Below, in pieces: positions 49,513 to 61,955 of a stretch of DNA of 64,000 nt. Made by a program: the position numbers and the translations under genes. The notes under the pieces are model-generated. The model had not been told where the DNA came from. It worked only from the letters and a program-made list of their open reading frames with translations, and ran no database searches. Position 1 is the first letter of the stretch, and each line of letters opens with the position of its first letter. Location of the stretch: contig VXAZ01006775.1 in assembly GCA_013399875.1 (NCBI GenBank), forward strand, positions 5,535,288-5,599,287, read 5' to 3'. Source of the DNA: Gymnorhina tibicen. Lineage: Eukaryota > Chordata > Aves > Passeriformes > Artamidae.

Positions 49513-52500
49513 GTAATAGAGAATCTAACTAGCTGTAAAGAAAAAAAGGAAAGTTACCATTTCAGGCAACCAAACCCCACGGTCTATCTTCAGTTAGGTC
49601 CAATTTTGAAGTTGGATGTTTTTTTTATCTGGACGTTGCATTAAATTAATTTTAGTGTCCTAATTTTTTAAATTATATTTTAATTTCACTAATTTAATTT
49701 CTTAAATTAAAATAGTATATGTTTCTAAATCCAAGGGTGGTTTTTTTTTTTTTTTTATTTATAATCAAGTTCTGCAGACAACATCCACAACATATTTAGG
49801 AAAAGTCCTTACCAGACCCAGATTTCAACAGGTGTCTGGAGTCATTTGGTCTGATCTTGAGTAAAGAATTTTGTAGCTAATTGCAACAGAGCTAGTAATT
49901 GAGTTTCAGATGGATGATGGGATCCTAATTTGCTACAGAGCTGCAGAGATTAGTGAAATTCTTGGCTGAAGTACATTAAGAAAAATCAGAACTTGGGACT
50001 GTATTAGCAGTGTCAGATACAGGGAGGTTTTATTTATTCACTTACTGAAACAAAAGGACCCATCAGGCATATCAGAAGGGAAAATCATATCCAAAATCAT
50101 GTTTCAATGTGATTCTTACGTAGGCTAAAATAACTCATCTATGAAGTGCAGCTTGACCAAATTTATTATAGTTATCACTGCCTTAGTCCTGTCTCAGCCA
50201 CCGTAAGGACTGAGTTTAAAGAAAGCAACATGAAGCTTTATGCTGATGGCACAGATTTGATGTCCAAAGGCCCCTGTTGAGCATGCTGCAGCTGCCCAGA
50301 GGAATCCTGTTATACAGCACTGCAAGACCTAGGGGAATTGCAATCTGATAACACAAAACCTGTTCTAAACCAGTACATTTCCTTTGTTTTGTACTGTTTT
50401 CTGATGTGAGGTTCTTCTGCCACCTTTCAAGCTCTTAATATCCCCCCAGGGTTTGCTCCTCTATGGACTGAGTCAGAATTCACATTCTTTGCAAAAGCTA
50501 TTAGGTGTTAGGTACTGGGGCTTTACTGTGGAAACACTGAGGGTGTTTCCTTTTTCTCTCCCTCTCTTTCCCCTTTCAAAGATTTGCTGTGCTTCAGTTT
50601 GTAATTGCTGGAATTGTAAGCAAGTGTTAAGTGCTGCACAGTTCATTGCTCATTTTATGCTTCATAAAGTATTTAGATCCTTCTGATTCGATGTAGCCCT
50701 GAGTCATCAGGCTGTTGCTTTAGCACATCTCAGCTCAGTGGCAAAGAGGGTTGCCAGAATACATTCCTTAAATGCAGAAGACTTTGAGAACCAAGATACA
50801 TTACTGCTCCTGTACATAGCTCTGTTTTCTTCTCTTCAGTCTTCTCACTATACATCCACTGTCCTCTGTGGATGGAAATTTCCCAAGGCCACTGAATTAA
50901 TTTCATTTGGAGTTCCAGCTTGAGAAAGTTGGAATGGAAAATGTGGGATTTTGGGTCTAGTGAAGTATAGAGGAAGGTTAGTGCATGGTGCCTCCTAAAA
51001 TTTCTTGTTCCTTGGGCTACATCACAAGCACATAGATACACATCATTTTTCCTGGCGAATGTTTTGAGGTCCATGTCTTGAAGATGTTGTGACATATCTT
51101 TTCCCATGAATATCCACATTCAAATATTGATTTTTAAATTATTTCTTCTCCATTGAATTTTGCAGAACATCTTAAAAATGCCAGACCTTCTAGGTCATTT
51201 GTTGCTATCTTTACAAAAACATTTATGTCTATGTTGAGATGTGTCTCAGCAGGCAGCAACAGCTGAGTATTAAGTGTATTTATATAAGCTCTGCTTTGTC
51301 TTGGAGATGCTGGGGAGCTACTGAAGGGCTACAGGCTTCCAAGAAGTCATCATTTGTAAAGGTGCCCTGGATCCTGAAATCAGACAGGTCTTGAAGCATC
51401 AAGACAAGTAGATCCAAAAATGCAAATCTTTTGATCTCTGAACCTAAATGACTTCCTCATGGTCACAATTTTTAACAGAGATCACTGAACCTGGATTTGT
51501 TACTTCACAGTCCCCTCAGCTGCTATAGCAGGTCTTTTGCTCTGAAGAAGAGAAGGGTTTTGTTGGAGTTGCTAGTTTCAGGATTTTTCAGTTTGTCGGG
51601 TTTTGGGATTTTTGGTTGGGTTTTTTTTCCCCTGTGCTAGATGTTTTTAAATACTTTGTTTTACTGTTCATAGCTATTTCATTTGATTTCCAGGTTAGCA
51701 GTCACTCAATATTTCATAAATATTAGCAGTTAGTTAACAAATTCCATCATGTCATAGCACTGAACTGATCTTCTTCTTGACACAATCTGGTTTGTTCTTC
51801 TTCTTTTTCTTTTTTCTTTCTTTATTTTTCTCAAGGAAACAAGTTAAAGATCTTATTTATAATTTATTGTAAGTAATATGAGCTTCACCTTCCCCACACA
51901 AATAGTGTACAAAATAATCATAAAAACCATTGTTTCAAACTATAACTCATAAAATCAAGTCTATCTCCAAATGTATTTTTCATTTATAGCCTGAAAAAAA
52001 AAAGTGAATTGAGGCTCCAAAATCAGGACACAATTTAGTTTCATAGAAATATGACCACTTTGTTTTGTGTGCCTGGTCTGGAAGTAGGTTATAAATATAA
52101 GAAGATTCCCTAAATATATTCCACTAGGCACCAGTGAGGGTAAACTAATCTAAATAAATCTAAACAGCAGATAAATAAAAAAGAATAAATGTTAAAAGAG
52201 AAGAGTTGGGAGTAGACCAAAAATCCAAGTGTATCCATGAAAGTTGCCGAATGTTCAGATGGCTGGTTGAGCTCGACAGACCCTTAAAAAATACAGCACA
52301 TCAAAAGAAAAAAAATTCCAAATGGAACCCTGTCTCAAAATATTGCTTCTTAATTTGCTCTTCTAATTGAGAGTGCTAACAGTTATATTGTAGGCAATAA
52401 CACTGTCCAGAGGCAGTTCCTCTACAGATAGTTTAAAGGACTAAAGGAATTTCAGGATCTGGGCCCTTGTGTATAGTGGGACAAACTGGTGGGGAGAGTA

Positions 52501-54569
52501 GAGGGATTTGGGAATAATAAGTAGCTTTTGCAGTAAGTGTTGGTGTAAAAATAGTCTTTTTTCTACCTATTGCCATGATGAAAATAATCTCTATTGGTGT
52601 TATGACAGCTTTTAAAAAAGGGAAAGTATCAGGTTAATCACTTGCAGACAGGTTTTCCCCATGTCTTGAGAGCATTATAGAAAAATACCCAGCAGCATTT
52701 GGGAGCGATGGAGAAGCAGCTGATCAAGGCTGAAACCAACTTGTGTAGATTATGCCATAGTTGTTGCAATCACATTCTTATTAATATTAACAGAAAGATG
52801 GATTGGGTTTTATAATGCATGTTTAAATAGAAAGTTGGTGGCAAGGCGGTACCAAGCAAATCTAGCAGCACTAGCAAAGAGCTAAATTAAAGCCTGAAGT
52901 TTGCAAGTGATTACATTTTACTCTATGCAAAATGGGAATATTGCCTTGACAGGTGTTACTGAACTCTGTCCAACAGGCCTGTATGGTCAGACCAAGGACA
53001 GCAAACTCTGCTCACTGCCCACTGAAAACCCCCTTTTGGATATGTTGTAGCTCAGCAGTGATTATAAAACATTTTTGCATCCAGAGATTTGCAATTCAAA
53101 CATCAACATCTAACATTAAAAATAAGCTATATAAGCTGTTCTTTCTTTCCCTGAATCCATCAACAAACTGTATGCAACAAGTTTTTGGTAATTATAAATT
53201 TTAACAAGCAACTATTTATTTTAAGATCTTAAGGAAAGCTGATTTGAGTGGGTTTTTCTTTTCCCAGTAGTTGGCTTTTGCATATACGATGGGGCTTATC
53301 TGGATGTCAAGATGTTTTCATATTTCTTTGCCCAGTTTTTGTCTTGTAAGCCTGTCTTCAAAAGAAATCAGCTTCACTAAAAGCAAGCACTGTTTCTGAT
53401 TCTCTAAGTGTTTGCAGTCAGATGGCTGTGATGCTGACTTGTGAGCTTTATTTTCTTTTTGCCAAAGCTTGCATTTTTTTCACCTTTTTGTGTCATTAAA
53501 TTATGAGAAAATAAGTAGGAAATATTTGGTTAATTTGCAGGCCCTTCTAAGTATTTCTAAGGTTTTTTTTCAATTTGTAGGTTTTCTCCTTTAGAAGTTT
53601 TTTAGCAATCACCTGCAGTATTTCTAGTTTTGGTGGTTTTGGGTTTTTTTTTTTTTTCACTATGGACTTTAGACTTGGAAAATTTAAAATAAAACAAAAT
53701 AAAAATAACCGGGAAATATGTAAATATTTCTTAATTGGGAGACTAAGAAAATCACTGTGAATACTCTTCTATTACTATTTGATTGATCCAGAACATTAAT
53801 TTAATTTAAAACCCTATACATTTAAACACAAGGTGTTTTTCAGAATAAAAGCTCAAAGCCTGATTTCATGTCTATCCACTTAAGTTCATGAAGTTGGTTA
53901 CAAATCGATTATCTCAAGAAATTATGCAACATTTCCAGATCTCAAACACAAGATGGCACCATTAGTAATGCTTTTCCCATATTGCTCCCTACTTGATTCA
54001 GTAAGGGACAACTTTTGTCACTGCAAAACTGCATTAGCAACAGAGCTTCCACATGCACATTACATGTATCCTTAATGCATAGAAACCTGGTGTATGCCTA
54101 AAGGACTCTGTAGTATCTCTTCATTTTATTAAGGGGCTGCGTATGGTATGTTCAGGGTCATGCACTGCAACTACAATCCTGCTTTTCCCAGTATTCTTCA
54201 GATAGATGTGCACAACCCTGTGCAAAATTTATTTTTGCCTTTCTGCTGATATGCTTACACACATACTGTTCTCAGTCTCCTTTGAGGAAAATGTGGGTTC
54301 GTTAGGAATAGAGCAAATTTAACTATCTTTTTTCACCTCAAAACAAATATCTCTAACAAAACCCAATTTGCCTTTCTCTAGTGCCTTCCTTAAGCCTTGA
54401 AGATCTCATATATTTTGTCCAACACATATTAGAGAAATGCTTATGTTATTTTTATTCGTTTGCATATTTGTTGGAAGTAAAGCAAATACCTGTGGAAGAT
54501 GTTATGAGTTTCCTAATGCAGGAGCCTGACAGAGATGAGGCTGCTGTAGCTCTATTCACAGAAAACATC
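49513..54569. other. AT-rich non-coding stretch, no gene recognised
   Basis: Simple tracts are T16 at 49741-49756, a polypyrimidine run at 51795-51832 and T14 at 53644-53657. A 129-codon minus-strand frame at 50730-51119 is the longest unexplained frame in the window; it matches nothing I know and has no obvious splice or promoter context. A weak resemblance to CR1 RT sequence at 50240-50340 is noted as a finding. A 70-codon plus frame at 54381-54593 runs into the next CR1 and is not credible. Confidence 0.5.
51795..51832. repeat. Polypyrimidine tract
   Basis: TTCTTC then CTTTTT units over 38 bases with a single A at 51824. Simple sequence. Confidence 0.8.
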
Positions 54570-54765
54570 GAAATCATAGACAGGCTTGTGTAGGAAGAGA
54601 TCTTAAAGATCCTCTAGATCCAACCCCCTGCCATAGCCAGGGATAACACCCACTAGGACCAGCTTGCTCAGAGCTTCCTTCAACCTTGAACACTTCCCCA
54701 GGGAAGGTGTAGCCACAACTTCTCTGGGCAACCCATTCCAGTATCTTACTACTCTCTGAGTAGTG
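54570..54765 (-). mobile_element. CR1 LINE 3'-end fragment, minus strand
   Basis: The antisense CR1 3' end begins with a degraded octamer tail (GAAATCATAGACAGG). It continues with TCTTAAAGATCCTCTAGATC, CAACCCCCTGCCATAGCCAG, AGCTTGCTCAGAGCTTCC, CAACCTTGAACACTTCCCC and CTTCTCTGGGCAACCCATTC, the last codons of ORF2 on the minus strand. The right edge near ACTCTCTGAGTAG is the 5' truncation. No intact coding sequence. Confidence 0.94.
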
Positions 54766-54799
54766 CCCTGAACATGCACAATTTACAGACTAATGTGTC

Positions 54800-55565
54800 T
54801 CCTTATCACTATTTTCCCACATTGGTTTATCTTTATACTTGCCTTGGCTTGCTCTGTTAGACACCTGTTACCACCCAACCCTGAGGATCCTGTTAATAGA
54901 TCCCTTGGGGCAGATCAGAGTGAAAGGACACTGAATACCTCCTCAGGGGATGGGAGGGAGATTACCCCTGAGCCTCACCGGAAGGGAGGGCATTATCATG
55001 ATAAAAACCATTATCCCACCTTGCAGGATCTGCTTCTTGTCAGCCTTTTCCTTTACCTGGATCAAATTGCAGCTTCTTGCTAAACAAAGGTTGGTTTGTC
55101 TCCTCCAGTAGTGGGTGCACATCCCCTCTGCACCTGGGCTGCTCTTATGCAGATCAGAGGTTCTGCCACCACACACCCAAAAACTCTCTTCCTCCCCTTT
55201 ATTTGAGGGTTGCAAACCTGGCCTCAGCAAAGCACCTGCTGGTTTTGCAAATGGATTATTTCAGTCATTAACCTATAACATTTCAGTCTCTTACAACATC
55301 CCATCTTACATCCCAGTAAGTCTGGTGCAGTCCCCAAGTTTTGTTTCACTTCATCCCACAACCCACACTGGCAGTCCATAACGTGGTTTTGCACTGCCCC
55401 GTGGTGACTGTGTCACTCCCAACCCATGGGGCTAAGGCTCCCCTAGGACACCTCAAGAGGCACCAGGTCAGGGGCTCATGTCTCTCTTGGGGTTTTTTGG
55501 AATCACCCTGTGCCCATCACCATTCTTCTGTGCCCCTTTGTGTTCATGAATATAATCCTTTAGCC
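54800..55565. other. Unclassified GC-richer block, possible old transposable element
   Basis: About 750 bases clearly richer in G+C than both flanks, immediately right of a CR1 fragment. Several overlapping frames of 60-96 codons are open on both strands, but none is recognised. An 8-base inverted repeat, CTCAGGGG (54942-54949) and CCCCTGAG (54965-54972), lies inside. The size and composition would fit a degraded LTR or other retroelement. I see no terminal repeats, primer-binding site or polyadenylation signal that would establish this. A GC-rich unique segment is the alternative. Confidence 0.3.
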
Positions 55566-58500
55566 ACATAATCTGATGGGAAAATTTAGCCCAAATGCAA
55601 AAATATTAGAAAAATACCCATAAAATAAAATACCATTCTTCTAAATTATTTCTCCTTGTATCTGTGTGGGTGTTAACAGATGTTTGGATTAAACAGATGT
55701 TTGAAAAGGCATGAGTGTCAGATAGATATTTTGCCCTAAAAATCCAGATTTTATCTATATGAAACCTTATGTACTTAAAGTCTAACTTAAACAAATCTTT
55801 TGCACAGACATCAAAATTAAATGCAGATTTGAATACTTTGTTAATTTGAAACCTTTGGATTTGACTGTGCTTAGCCCTGCACTGCAGAGGATAAATACAT
55901 GAAGTTAAGGACATCAAAAAAGGTGTAGATTAACCTAAAGCATAACACCAGGATAAGAACCAATGGATACAAACGGTTCATGGGGAAAAAAATGAAAAAA
56001 TAAAAGAAAAAAAAATGAAATTGGAATGTGGCTTCATTAGAGATGAATTCTGGAGCAGCTGTCTGATAGCAATTATTTGGAAAACTGATTTTACAGTACT
56101 CATCTTCATTAAAAAATACAGAGAGATAGGATGGGAACTAATAAAAATTCCACTGGGCCAAGAAAATACTTATCTTTTTCCATCTGTTTAGAGCAGTCAG
56201 TTTGTGGAAGGTGCTGTGCTAATGATGGTCCTTTTTGTCACAGAGGATACAAAGCTGGAAACCATAAACGTGAAGGGTGTCTCAAACACAAACTTAAATT
56301 CTGTGCTTTCCTATGAAATGTGCCTATAACTGAAGGCTTGTGGGTTTGTCTAATGTTATTGGACACTAAACAGTGCTTCCCTTGTTTGGCAGAATTAGAG
56401 AGGTAGTGACTAGAGCTAAGCAAATAAAGAATATTCCATTCAGTGAATTTCTCTACTACTTGCAGGTTTTTCCCAGAGCACATTGCAGTTCCCAGTAAAC
56501 CTTATTATTCTGCAAATAACTCCTTTGAAAAAGTCCTGGTCTTTAGATTGCATTTCATTTCCTTGCAAATGCTGGTTGCTTAAAATTCAAACTGTTGTAT
56601 TTAGGCACATAGTATGTGAAGTGTTTTTGTTCCTTAGAGAATCGATGGAAGTCTTAAAAAAAAATCACATCTCTAGTGCTGAAAGAGTCATTATTAATCA
56701 GATGAAATGTGGTGGTTTAGGGTAAAAAAAACTGCACAAAGTGCCGGAACAAGGCCAATTATACTAGCTTTATCAACATCAGTATTTTTCAGAAAACCTT
56801 TCACTTCTATACTAGTAGCAATTTACTTTTATATTCATTGCTACATATCCCTTGAACCATAATAATGGCAAAGAACACAGGCTGAAAAGTTACTAGATTC
56901 CACTGTCATACCTGCTATCTACAACTCTTTATTTTTGTCCTGTACAATTTATATACATCAATGTTTATATGACTTTAAAAAACAGACACTGTTCTTTTTT
57001 CCCTTTTCTCATGTCAAAATGGGAAATTTAGAAGGCCTGTGACTAATTTTCTCTTTTGATTTTTAAAAGATCCATTTGTATAGATATTAAGCTCCACGGA
57101 AAGAACAGCTGATCCAGAACAGAAAGAACTGCTGAAGTCATCTGCTGCCAGGGCACAGAAAGGGCATCCCTTTATATATCCTCTGTCATCCTCTAAATTT
57201 CATAATGTTGTCTGTATGATTCATAAAATACTGGTGTCCTGGTGAATATCTCACTCTCTCAAAATATACCTCCTGAATTACAGCCATCTACTTCAGAGAA
57301 GCGTCTACTGGATGGATTTGCTACCCAGTAGCTATTTTACAACACAACTGAAGGCATACAGACCTCCTAACTTCACAATGACAATGACCTCTTGTAGAGT
57401 TTAACACTTCAACCACCTTGACCACAAAAGAGTGACCACTGAAAAACCCAGACGATTGTGCAAAAGCAAAGATTAAGAGAAGAATAAAATCAATCAGGTT
57501 ATTCATCCATCCACGTCACAAGAGTTAATGTATTTTTAGGAGGGATATATTACCTCAGCCTGGGAGATCTTTGAACATCTACAGGAGGTAGATACAAAAT
57601 GTTTTTTCCAATGGTTGCTGATATTAGCCAACTGCCGGAAATCTCACTGTGTAGCAACTATGCAAGGATAACTACTTCTTTCTTTGTCTTTTGAAAGCCT
57701 GATGAGCTTCCATAAAAAGTTCTGGGTTTTACCTGTGTAAGTGAGCCTGCCAAAAAACATTGCATTTTTCTTTTCTCCCATTACCTGTAATTCATCTTTG
57801 GCCAGTGTCCCTGATGTGATGACATATCCCAGCTGCCCTCACATGAGACACCAATGCGAAGGTTGCCAAAGAGAAGGCAGTAGAAAGCAAGACCATTTCT
57901 AGAGGGACCATAGAGTTCCTGAATAACCTTTCAAAGCTACATTTACCCATTTTCATGGTAAGCTCCAGGTTGATCTTTGGTCAATATTTCTCACCAACTG
58001 TTTTGAATAAGAAGAGCTCAGATTGCTCATCAGAGCCAAACAGAACTAGGGCAGTTTGTGGGCAGGTTATTCAGATTAACTGTCATGATGGTCAGAGCCT
58101 TGAAGTATGTTGATGAGTTTAACTCCCTGAAGGTATTTGAAGGAACAAAAGTATCAAGATCTAGTATCCTTCTCTTTCTGAGAAGATTCACATCTGCCTG
58201 TAGAGTGCCTTTATGAAAGCTGTAAGTGGTGATAGTGCTCAATAGCCCTTATGGTTCTGGTCACAGTCAGAACAGAAAGCAAGACTCATGAGATTAGGAG
58301 AAGTAAGGGAACCTGGAGGTTTGTTTGGAAGTCACTACCTTTCAAAGAAAAATTCTTGGTCCCAGTGGCTTCTTCTGATATTATTTTAGCTGATGACTCT
58401 CAAGTAAATACATAAATAGTCATTGGATCAGGCAGCAAAACCACAAAGTTTTTCTTGGATCACTTCCGGATTTGTTAGGTTGTTCATCAGGCCAGTGATG

Positions 58501-61459
58501 TGACTTGAATGTTGATACCACTCCTGAAACTGGAGTCCAGTTTCATTCTCTGTAGATGGGTAGAATAAACCACATTTCCTCTAAATACAACTCACTATAC
58601 AAAAATGTTGGATAGGCAAAATATTTGTTACAATGTTTCTGTTCAATATTTTTGCATTTTCCTCTGTGAAATGGCATGTTTAATATCTTGTGGCTTGCTG
58701 GCTCCCAAAAAAAGCATAGCTTCTCTTGAAGTCTCCAGAAAATCCTATGGACATGCCTATTCTTCCAGAAGGCTTACCTACATCCTTCTGTAGAGGAGAA
58801 AGCTGCTGAGCTCAATGACATAAATTAGTAAATCGTTAGAGATATGATGCAATATTTGGAACAGATATTAAGCTGCCTAATTGACTAATGAATTAGGCTT
58901 TACTTATCATGAATTTTCTAATATATCCTAATCACACTTATATCATGGACAAATCCATGCAGTCAAGTTTTGACTACAATTTTTCTCTCATTTCCATAAG
59001 AAGAAACAACAGTGCTGTAATTGTATTTTGCACACTTTTCCCAATGACTTGATGGTAAAACCACTGTCACTGAAAGCTAATACTACAAAATTAATAATAT
59101 CAGTCATCAGTTAAAATAACAGCAGAAGAAAAGTCAATAATAATTTTATTTAATTTGTTTAACTGCTCCTTTCTTATCTAGCTTTCATAAAACTTTTAAT
59201 GATATTTGGTGGATAGAAGAATATCCTAACTTCTGTCTGCACAGGAAGTGAGACATTTAAAATTTATAAGAGTAAAGTGTCACAAAAAACTCCCACTCTA
59301 TTGTATTTGGTTTAAAAAATTATTTAGGGAATGTGACACTACTCTGCTAGTATTCTGCATGGACTCTAAACACTACATATGGGTGTAGCATTATTACAGT
59401 GTGTGGGTAGTATTTTTATTGGCACTCTTCTATCAAAATGGTCATTTCTAGGCATGTATGCTTCTGGTTACCTTGAAGATTTAGTTTATATATATGTATG
59501 TGTGCTTTTTTAGAGCTTTATCACATACACCTTTAGCACATAGCAAGTCAGGCAGTTATGGCACAGGATCTGCAGGACACTGCACCATTCTAGACCAGAA
59601 GCTGAAAGCCAAATAGGATATTTTACAGCCTATCAAACTGCTTTAAACATCCGTATTGGAAATGGAACCCAGAACTGAAATAAAAACAACTATAGAGGAT
59701 CTGACTTTTTCTATCCTAATCTGGGGAGTCATCTGCACTGTAAGCAGTCGTGATACCTTCATGTCTCATCTTTGCTACAACTTAAAGCTCAATAAATGGC
59801 TGAGGGAATCTGTGCTTCCAGAGTTTCTTTTTAATGAAAGACAGATGAAGAAGAGAGGCTGCTGCTGAGATGCTGATTATGTACATGCTTAATTGTAGTG
59901 ACAACCAAATCAATGCCATTTTAAAGCAATGGTGCCTGTATTAACGGAACGAAAAAATAGTCAGTGCAGGTCACAGCTGGATAATGAAAACTCACAGGGG
60001 AGAGGGATTACAAGTTTTGTGGGGCAGTAAGAAAATATTGGAATTTAAAACACTTCTTTAGTAAACATTCATCCATGGGTTATAAACCAGAATAGGAAAA
60101 TCCACTTAGGGCAAATTAATATGTACTTAATTGTAGTTATCGGCAGGGAGAGTGATGTCTTGAGATAAACTTAATCTAAGAACTATGAAGCAAAACTAAT
60201 AGAATCTGGCATCCAACATGCAAATGAGAGTTTCATGTTAAGATGTACTATAACCATATGTATTAATTTATTATAAACCATTGGGGGCTTTGTGTGCTCA
60301 AAACTGGGTACAGCTGGCATATTAATTTAGTTTAATTTGAAAAGAGCTATTAAGCTTTATTAGGCAATGCAAGAAAAAGCCCTACAAATAAACAAAAAAA
60401 CCAACAGCAAGGAAAGAGATGAGCCCGAAAAATTTGCAAACATTCTAAAAACATGCATGGTTTTAAAGTCTGAATGTGAGAAAATTAAATTGGTGAGCTT
60501 GTTTAATTATTGAAAAGCAAGTTGGAACCACACATAAAACATCTTTCCTTTAGGAATAATTTTGCTTTGACACATTCTCTGTATTCATCTATGGTTGTGA
60601 AGAACAATCTCACTCACACTGCAGCATACTAGAGTAGGTGCAGTTGAAAAGGTGCTGTGGTTTCCCACTGTGGTAGCAGACTGGGATTCCTGTCATATGT
60701 ACAGATAAAAGGAAAACCCATGGGACTTCCACTAAGTATGCAGATGATTTTAATACTACACATTTCGACTGCCTGTGGAATACAAAGCACAGCAGCAAAA
60801 TTGATCAAATCAGTGGCAGCATTTTTTCCCCCTGCTCAGATTGTTATGCTGGCAGGAAGTTTTGTAACCTTTTCAGTTTTACAAGGAAGCATCAGCATGT
60901 AACTGCAAGTGACCTGTGCAGTGGGTTCAGATGACAATCACTGGTGAAACTCAGAGCCTCAAGTTAAAACAATACTGTGAAATCATCTTTGGGAGGGTGA
61001 CAACAAGGGTATTTTGTCTTTAACCTTCCTTCAGGTCAGAGGTGTTTTCATTTTTATTGTGGCTGTTCTCATTCAAGTGGTACATCTTATCTTTACACAA
61101 CTGACAAGAATACGTCAGCAGATGTTTTGAAAATTATCATGTTCAGAATCCTTTTTAGTAGGCCTTTCAGAAATACACCTCTGTTGTCTTTTGAAGAGAA
61201 CAATGTGGCATCTATTTTATATCGGACTAGAAGTGACCAGACACACTCCTATTTTACACTGATTTAAATCTGTGTTAAGTATTTAATATAATATAGTAAT
61301 AAATAAGTATATAAAATGACTGTGTGTTATATTAGAGATTCTGTTGGCATTGTTGGGCTTTCTATTTCTTCCCCATATAAGGAGAATTAACTCCAATGTC
61401 TTTTACCCAAAAGGTTATGTCAGAGTCTAGCACTGCCAAAATGCTGCTCATGGCTTCCT
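55566..61459. other. AT-rich non-coding stretch, no CR1, no gene recognised
   Basis: No named repeat. Minus-strand segments at 57800-57950 and 58030-58242 look mildly coding-like, and one is followed by a CAG|GTAATG donor-like site, but two frames are open at once and I recognise neither product. A 103-codon minus frame at 55606-55917 is unrecognised. The segment 60170-60400 contains an ATGCAAAT octamer (60218-60225) and several homeodomain-type TTAATT cores. An A-rich tract lies at 55986-56020. Confidence 0.5.
55986..56020. repeat. A-rich low-complexity tract
   Basis: A runs separated by single T or G (ATGAAAAAATAAAAG, then A9TGAAA). Simple sequence. Confidence 0.7.
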
Positions 61460-61955
61460 AACATGAAGTCCAACAAAAGGAAATGCCATTTCCTGTCTCT
61501 GGGGAAGGAATAATCCCAGGATAATGTAGGTACCAACAATCTGGAAAGAATCCTGGCAGAGAAGGACCTGGTGGTCCAGGAGGACACCAAGCTAACCTTG
61601 AGGGAGGAATGTACACTCACAGCAGAGGCAGCCCCCAGTCTGCTGGGTTACATAGGGCAGAGCTTTGCCAGCAGGTTGAGGGAGGAGATCCTTCTCTGAC
61701 CGGGAATCGTGAGACACTTGTGGGATGCTGCATCCTGTGCTCCCGGACTCCACAGGACAAGAGAGACACGGACATATCAGAGGATGCCCAGTAAAGGGCA
61801 CTGGTTCACTTGACACAAGAGGAGAGGCTGAGGGCGCTGACTGATCAGCCTGGACTGGAGAAAACTCAGGGGGATTTTATCAAGATGTATAAATATAGAG
61901 AAGCAGGGAGTAAAGAAGGCAGAGTCAGGGAAAACCTCCCCATTTGCAGGACACC
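61460..61955 (+). mobile_element. CR1 LINE internal fragment (late ORF2), plus strand
   Basis: About 500 bases of sense CR1 ORF2, from the region after the RT catalytic core to the start of the C-terminal block. Landmarks are ATGAAGTCCAACAAAAGGAA, CTGGCAGAGAAGGACCTGGT, CCAGCAGGTTGAGGGAGGAG, ACAAGAGAGACACGGACATA and AAGAGGAGAGGCTGAGGGCG. The final part reads TQEERLRALTDQPGLEK and then FIKMYKY in the frame 61810-62040, equivalent to the CR1 EERLRELGLFSLEK and KYLKGG blocks. Frameshifts and a stop break it into several frames. The 3' tail is absent, so this piece has lost both ends. Confidence 0.93.

Noticed and set aside
52924..52960. GCAAAATGGGAATATTGCC as a third MIR relic
   Set aside because: Only the short AAAATGGGAATA block matches; the preceding MIR blocks are not in place.
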